A stretch of DNA of 64,000 nucleotides from Amycolatopsis pretoriensis (GTDB lineage Bacteria; Actinomycetota; Actinomycetes; Mycobacteriales; Pseudonocardiaceae), in assembly GCF_900107925.1 (NCBI RefSeq), contig NZ_FNUJ01000019.1, forward strand, positions 1-64,000. The letters are read 5' to 3'. Below the pieces are notes generated by a model, which was not told the DNA's origin, made no database searches, and saw nothing but the letters and a program-made list of their open reading frames with translations. This document shows, piece by piece, positions 59,702-64,000 of this stretch. How positions within the stretch are numbered: the first letter of the stretch is position 1; each line of letters begins with the position of its first letter. Position numbers and translations under genes: made by a program.

Positions 59702-60837
59702 TCACTGTCGGCGCCGTCGGCGACCTCATCCTGGACGAGCCCGACCCGGAGTTCTTCCTCGCCCCGGCCGCGCCGGTGCTGAAGGGGATGGACCTGGCGA
59801 TCGGGCACATCGAAGTCCCGCACTCGACCACGGCGGTCCAGCACAGCACCGACGTCCCGGCACCACCGGCGGACCCCGCGGCGCTGAAAGCGGTGGCCGA
59901 GGCCGGGTTCGACGTCGTCACGCTGGCGGGCAACCACGTGCTCGACGCCGGGGACGGCGGGCTGGCCGACACCATCGCCTACTCCCGCGCGGCGGGCCTG
60001 CGGACGGCGGGGGCGGGGGCGGACCTCGGGCGCGCCCGGCGTCCGGCGATCGTGGAGCGCGGCGGCCTGCGCATCGGTGTGCTGTCGTACAACTGCGTCG
60101 GCCCCCGCGAGTCCTGGGCCACCTCCCGCAAACCCGGCTGCGCGTACGTCCACGTGCTGACCCACTACGAGCTGGACCACGCGAGCCCGGGCGGCCCGCC
60201 GAAGATCTACACCTTCGCCGACCCGGACAGCCTGGCGGCGATGGCCGAGGACGTCCGCCGCCTGCGCGCCGACGCCGACGTCGTGCTCGTGTCGCTGCAC
60301 AAGGGCGTCGGGCACACGCCGATGGTGGTCGCGATGTACGAGAGCCCGGTCGCGCGCGCGGCGATCGACGCCGGCGCGGACGCCGTGTTCTCCCACCACC
60401 CGCACATCATGCGCGGCATCGAAGTCCACAGAGGACGTCCCATTTTCCACGGGCTCGGCAACTTCGTCACCGTCACCCACGCCCTGACGCCGGGAGCGGC
60501 CGTCGGCGCGGACGAACTGCGCGCGTGGGCCGAGCGCCGGACGAAGCTGTACGGCTTCGCGCCGGACCCGGACCTGCCGTTCTTCCCGTTCCACCCCGAA
60601 AGCCGCAACACCGCCATCGCCTTCTGCCGCTTCGACGAGACCGGGCTGCACGAGGCCGGGTTCGTGCCCTGCTGGATCGACGACCAGGGCCGTCCGGTGC
60701 CGGTCGGCGGGACACCGGAAGGCGAGGCCGTGACGAAGTACGTCGAGGACATCACCCGCGGCGCGAACCTCAACGGCCGGTTCACCGCCCGCGGCACCGA
60801 AGTGCTCGTCGATCTCTCCGAGGGAGCAACTCCATGA
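59698..60837 (+). CDS. CapA/PgsA-type metallophosphatase-like protein
   Basis: This 379-aa protein has the calcineurin-like metal motifs GAVGDLILDE, NHVLDAGDGG (GNH) and HHPHIMRGIEVHRG, as in CapA/PgsA of poly-gamma-glutamate systems. It lacks the N-terminal membrane helix of CapA, so it is probably cytoplasmic. No capB or capC is nearby. Its place between transporter ATPase and CoA-transferase suggests a hydrolase for the imported compound (for example a gamma-glutamyl or phospho-conjugate). Starts with GTG in overlap with the ATPase. Confidence 0.8.
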   Translation: MITVGAVGDLILDEPDPEFFLAPAAPVLKGMDLAIGHIEVPHSTTAVQHSTDVPAPPADPAALKAVAEAGFDVVTLAGNHVLDAGDGGLADTIAYSRAAGLRTAGAGADLGRARRPAIVERGGLRIGVLSYNCVGPRESWATSRKPGCAYVHVLTHYELDHASPGGPPKIYTFADPDSLAAMAEDVRRLRADADVVLVSLHKGVGHTPMVVAMYESPVARAAIDAGADAVFSHHPHIMRGIEVHRGRPIFHGLGNFVTVTHALTPGAAVGADELRAWAERRTKLYGFAPDPDLPFFPFHPESRNTAIAFCRFDETGLHEAGFVPCWIDDQGRPVPVGGTPEGEAVTKYVEDITRGANLNGRFTARGTEVLVDLSEGATP

Positions 60838-62072
60838 CCGACCAGCCCTTGGCCGGCCGCACCGTCATCGACCTGACCACCGCGCTCGCCGGCCCCTACG
60901 CGACGCTCCTGCTCGCCGGGCTCGGGGCCACCGTCATCAAGGTCGAAAACCCGGCCACCGGCGGGGATTCCTCGCGCAACAACGCGCCCTACGTCGGCCG
61001 CGACGGGCTGAACCTCGCCCGCCGGCACGAGGACGACCTCTCGGTGTCGATGCTGCTGCGCGGCCGCAACAAGCTCAGCGTCACCCTCGACCTGAAGAAC
61101 CCGCGGTCCCGCGCGGTGTTCACCGACCTCGTCCGCGACGCCGACGTGCTGGTCGAGAACTACAGCCCCGGTGTCACCGACCGGCTCGGCATCTCCTACG
61201 ACCACGTCCGCGAGATCAACCCGCGGCTCGTCTACACCTCGATCAGCGGGTTCGGCGCCCAGGGCGGTCCCGGTTCGGGCAAGGCGATGGACTCGATCAT
61301 CCAGGCGCTGAGCGGCGTGATGATGACCGCCGGCGAGCCCGACGAAGGCCCGGTCCGCTTCGGCCTGCCGATCGGCGACCTCCTCGCGCCGCTGTTCGCG
61401 GTGGTCGGCACGGTGTCCGCGCTGCTGCAGGCCGAGCACACCGGCGAAGGACAGCGTGTCGACGTGTCGATGCTCGGCGCGTTGACCTCGCTGGTCGCGT
61501 GCGAGCCCTTCGACGCCTTCGACGCGGTCGGCCTGTCGCAGCGCACCGGGTCGATGGTGCCGCGGCTGGCGCCGTTCGGGATCCTGCCGGCGCTCGACGG
61601 CTACGTGGCCCTCTGCGCGCCGACCGACGCGTTCGCCCACGGCGTCCTGCGCGCGATCGGCCGGCCGGAACTGGCCGGGGACGACCGCTACCGCACGCGC
61701 GACCAGCGCGTCCGCGCGGCCGACGAACTGCACGGACTGATCCGCGAGTGGTGCCGGGAACGGCCACTGGCCGAGATCCTCGCCGCGTTCACCGCCGAAG
61801 GCGTGCCGGCCGCCGAGGTGCGCGAACCGCGGGACGCGGTCCGGGATCCGCTGGTCCTGGCCCGGGAAGAGGTCGTGCCGCTGCGGCACCCGCGCCACGG
61901 CGACGTCGCCGACCTGGCCGGGACCGGGGTGCCGATCCGCTTCTCCGCCGCCCGCGTGGCCCTCGACCGGCCCGCGCCCGGACTCGGGGAGCACAACGAG
62001 CACGTCTACCGCGAACTGCTCGGCTACACCGAAGAGCAGCTGGCGGAACTGGTGTCGGAGGCGGTGATTTGA
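60834..62072 (+). CDS. CaiB/BaiF-type family III CoA-transferase
   Basis: This 412-aa protein matches class III CoA-transferases: VIDLTTALAGPYATLLLAGLGATVIKVENPATGGDSSR, MLLRGRNKLSVTLDLKNP, SPGVTDRLGISYDHV and the active-site region KAMDSIIQALSGVMMTAGE with the likely nucleophile Asp. FldA and BaiF work with 2-hydroxyacyl-CoA substrates. It directly precedes two dehydratase-like genes, as FldA does with FldBC. The stop overlaps the next TTG by 4 bases. Confidence 0.9.
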   Translation: MTDQPLAGRTVIDLTTALAGPYATLLLAGLGATVIKVENPATGGDSSRNNAPYVGRDGLNLARRHEDDLSVSMLLRGRNKLSVTLDLKNPRSRAVFTDLVRDADVLVENYSPGVTDRLGISYDHVREINPRLVYTSISGFGAQGGPGSGKAMDSIIQALSGVMMTAGEPDEGPVRFGLPIGDLLAPLFAVVGTVSALLQAEHTGEGQRVDVSMLGALTSLVACEPFDAFDAVGLSQRTGSMVPRLAPFGILPALDGYVALCAPTDAFAHGVLRAIGRPELAGDDRYRTRDQRVRAADELHGLIREWCRERPLAEILAAFTAEGVPAAEVREPRDAVRDPLVLAREEVVPLRHPRHGDVADLAGTGVPIRFSAARVALDRPAPGLGEHNEHVYRELLGYTEEQLAELVSEAVI

Positions 62073-63079
62073 GCACCGTCGGGTACGTCGGAGCCGACGT
62101 CCCGGTCGAGCTGATCACCGCGGCGGGCCTGCGGCCGCTGCGGCTGACCGGGACGCCGGGTGGGGACGCCACGCTCGGCGACCGCTACCTCGGCCGCGGG
62201 GTGGACCCGGTCGCCCGGTCGATCCTGACGCGGATCCTCACCGGCGCGTACGGCCCGCTCGAAGCCATCGTCGTCTCCCGCGACTGCGAAGCGTCCCTGC
62301 GGCTGTTCTACGCCCTGCGGGAGCTGCACCGGGTCGAGCCGGCGCTGGGACTACCGCCGGTGCGCCTGGTCGACGTCCTGCACCTGCCGCACCACACGAC
62401 CACCCGGTACGTCCACGCGAAGATCGCGCAGCTGCGCGAGTGGCTGGGCCGCTGGCGGCCGATCGGCGACGACGATCTCGCCGCGGCCATCACCGCGCAC
62501 GACACCCTGCGCCGGTCGCTCGCCCGGCTCGCCGGCCTGCGCCGGGCGAACCGGCTGAGCGGCACCCGGTTCCTCGAGATCGTCGCCGGGACCACCGCGC
62601 TGCCGGTCGCCGACGCCATCGCGCTCGTCGACGGCGTGTCCGCCGATCCGCGCGAGACCGAAGGGGTGCGGTTGTTCCTCACCGGGAGCTCTCACGACGG
62701 CCCGGGCGTGTACGAAACGCTGGAGCGCCACGGTTTCCTGGTCGTGGGGGAGGACCACGACTGGGGTGAGCTGCTGTTCGCCCGCACCTGCGCGGCGCCG
62801 ACGGAACTCGCGCTGGCCGAGCGCTACCAGCACAACGGCCCTTCCGCGCCGCGCGCGTCGATCCGGCAGCGCGCCGCGCACACCGCCGAGGCCGCCCGCG
62901 CGTGCGGTGCGGAGGTTCTCCTGTCCTACGCCCGCGTCCACGACGACGCGCCGCCGTGGGACTTCCCGGAGCAGCGGGCCGCCACCGGCATGCGAGCGGT
63001 CCTGGCGGAGCGCCAGCCGTACGGCGAGCTGACCGGCGACGTCCTGGAAGCACTCCGCCCGGTCGGGGTCACGCGATGA
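62069..63079 (+). CDS. 2-hydroxyacyl-CoA dehydratase-like subunit (HgdB/FldB family), Cys-poor
   Basis: This 336-aa protein has the family opening YVGADVPVELITAAGLRPLRL, ISRDCEASLRLFYALRELHRV-type motif with one Cys, and FLEIVAGTTALPV. In homologues three Cys hold a [4Fe-4S] cluster; here the second position reads GEDHDWGELLF where DDLC is usual, and the third reads LLSYARVHDDAPPWDFP where KFCDP is usual. The TTG start has GGAGG 8 bases upstream. It is probably a heterodimer partner of the next gene. Possibly non-canonical cofactor or inactive. Confidence 0.8.
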   Translation: MSTVGYVGADVPVELITAAGLRPLRLTGTPGGDATLGDRYLGRGVDPVARSILTRILTGAYGPLEAIVVSRDCEASLRLFYALRELHRVEPALGLPPVRLVDVLHLPHHTTTRYVHAKIAQLREWLGRWRPIGDDDLAAAITAHDTLRRSLARLAGLRRANRLSGTRFLEIVAGTTALPVADAIALVDGVSADPRETEGVRLFLTGSSHDGPGVYETLERHGFLVVGEDHDWGELLFARTCAAPTELALAERYQHNGPSAPRASIRQRAAHTAEAARACGAEVLLSYARVHDDAPPWDFPEQRAATGMRAVLAERQPYGELTGDVLEALRPVGVTR

Positions 63080-64000
63080 CGGCACGGCTGGCGTCCGCGA
63101 CCACGGCGACCACCTACCAGCGCGAATGGTTCGCCCGGCTGCGGGCCGAGGACGGCCCGCTCGCCCTGGTCAACGCGGACGCGCCGCAGGAGATCTTCCG
63201 CGCGATGGGCATCCCGTACGTGGTCAACCAGTGGTGGGCCTCGATCGTCGCGGCGAAGCGCCAGACCCAGCGCTACCTCGGCCTGCTGCGGGAGCGCGGC
63301 TACCCCGACTACGTCGAGCAGTACAGCGCCACCTCGCTGGCGTCGGTGTTCGAGGACGACCCCGCCCAGGCGCCGTGGGGCGGGCTGCCGACGCCGTCGA
63401 TCGTGCTCGGCGAGACCACCGGCGACGCGTCCCGCAAGATCTTCGACGTCTGGGACGCGCAACCCGGTGTCACCTACTACGCCTTGGAAAGCGCGGCGGA
63501 GAACGCGGTCCCGGAGCGGTGGTGGGAGCTGATGCCGCACCGCTGGGAGGAGGCCATCGGCAGCGACCGGCTGGACCTGCTGACCGGCGAGCTGACCGGG
63601 CTCATCCGGTTCCTCGAGCAGACCACCGGCCGCGTGTTCTCCGAGACGCGCTTCCGCGAGGTCCTGGACCTGGTCAACGAGCAGCAGGAGTGGAACCGCC
63701 GCACCCGCGACCTGATCGCCGCGGCCCGGCCGTGCCCGATCGCCGTCACCGACGGGATTCCCAGCGTCATGGTGCCGCAGTGGCACCGGGGCACCGAATG
63801 GGCGCGCGACGCCGCCCGCGCGTTCCACGACGAAGTGCGCACGCGGATCGACGACGGTGTCGCCGAGTGCCCGGACGAGCGGCTGCGGCTGATGTGGATC
63901 GGCCGCGGGCTGTGGTTCGACCTCGAGTTCTACCGGCGGTTCCAGCGATCGCACGGCGCGGTCTTCGTGTGGTCGATGTACCTCGCCATCGCCGCGGACG
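63076..64000 (+). CDS. 2-hydroxyacyl-CoA dehydratase-like second subunit (FldC/HgdA family), partial
   Basis: The first 308 codons are visible; the gene runs off the right edge. It has the fold's opening LALVNADAPQEIFRAMGIPYVVNQWWASIVAAKRQTQRYLGLLRERGYPDYVEQY, corresponding to the GxxPVFPENHAA...LCSYAR region of the family but without the Cys (YVEQYSAT). PTPSIVLGETTGDASRKIFDVW lacks the usual NNCxT Cys. Two Cys elsewhere (ARPCPIAV, AECPDE) are in non-canonical places. Overlaps the previous gene by 4 bases. Confidence 0.8.
   Translation, partial: MTARLASATTATTYQREWFARLRAEDGPLALVNADAPQEIFRAMGIPYVVNQWWASIVAAKRQTQRYLGLLRERGYPDYVEQYSATSLASVFEDDPAQAPWGGLPTPSIVLGETTGDASRKIFDVWDAQPGVTYYALESAAENAVPERWWELMPHRWEEAIGSDRLDLLTGELTGLIRFLEQTTGRVFSETRFREVLDLVNEQQEWNRRTRDLIAAARPCPIAVTDGIPSVMVPQWHRGTEWARDAARAFHDEVRTRIDDGVAECPDERLRLMWIGRGLWFDLEFYRRFQRSHGAVFVWSMYLAIAAD

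Noticed and set aside
59698..60837. Poly-gamma-glutamate capsule synthesis (CapA)
   Set aside because: There is no capB or capC nearby and no membrane anchor in the protein; the context fits a catabolic operon better.

Overview
The window is high-GC actinomycete chromosome (GC-biased third positions, frequent GTG and TTG starts, ATGA and GTGA stop/start overlaps). The QcrB N-terminus at the left edge, the vanHAX layout and the overall gene content point to Pseudonocardiaceae, most likely an Amycolatopsis-type organism. I found no tRNA, rRNA, CRISPR array or intact insertion sequence. Most of it reads as accessory chromosome: short catabolic or resistance operons, each beside its own regulator, with the palindromic operator often visible between them.

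Layout. 1-3.6 kb: start of qcrB, then an operon of an SRPBCC-epimerase fusion, TspO, an SDR and a 2'-5' RNA ligase-like protein. 4.2-9.5 kb: a D-Ala-D-Lac glycopeptide-resistance island (vanY-like carboxypeptidase, vanRS, vanHAX and a GNAT gene) with two matching tandem VanR-type boxes. 9.6-16.1 kb: GH54/ricin-lectin arabinofuranosidase, a small secreted protein, a cystathionine beta-synthase-like enzyme, an esterase/TetR pair, and an AA10 LPMO under a CebR-type box. 16.5-25 kb: eroded ECF sigma-factor remnants, TetR/DUF308, SGNH hydrolase, epimerase/TetR, an ABC exporter, and a LysR remnant beside a 139-bp tandem repeat array. 25.5-29.4 kb: GntR, MFS, AtuA-like and DUF4387 genes. 29.5-32.9 kb: copper operon behind a CsoR-type site. 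32.9-40 kb: aldo/keto reductase, PAP2 plus DUF218 pair, lipoprotein, and a two-component system with two sensor proteins. 40-45.3 kb: a GH114 / ABC sugar transporter / GH4 operon. 45.4-55.9 kb: Ser/Thr kinase, TetR/SDR, alpha/beta hydrolases, ArsR-type regulator, NarL two-component system, secreted peptidase and a GH10-CBM2 xylanase. 56-64 kb: a PaaX-like regulator divergent from an operon of amino-acid-type ABC transporter, CapA-like protein, CaiB/BaiF CoA-transferase and two 2-hydroxyacyl-CoA dehydratase-like subunits, cut by the window end.

How genes work together. VanS/VanR probably switch on vanHAX and the vanY-like gene through matching promoters. LPMO, xylanase and arabinofuranosidase form a scattered plant-polysaccharide set with different operators. 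One TetR operator type (GGAGACGTCTCC) occurs at two loci 12 kb apart, suggesting a small regulon. The most unusual system is the right-hand operon: CoA-transferase plus dehydratase-like subunits resemble anaerobic FldABC-type enzymes, but the dehydratase-like proteins seem to have lost most iron-sulfur ligands. Second is the GH114/ABC/GH4 locus, a candidate uptake pathway for galactosamine-containing alpha-galactan.
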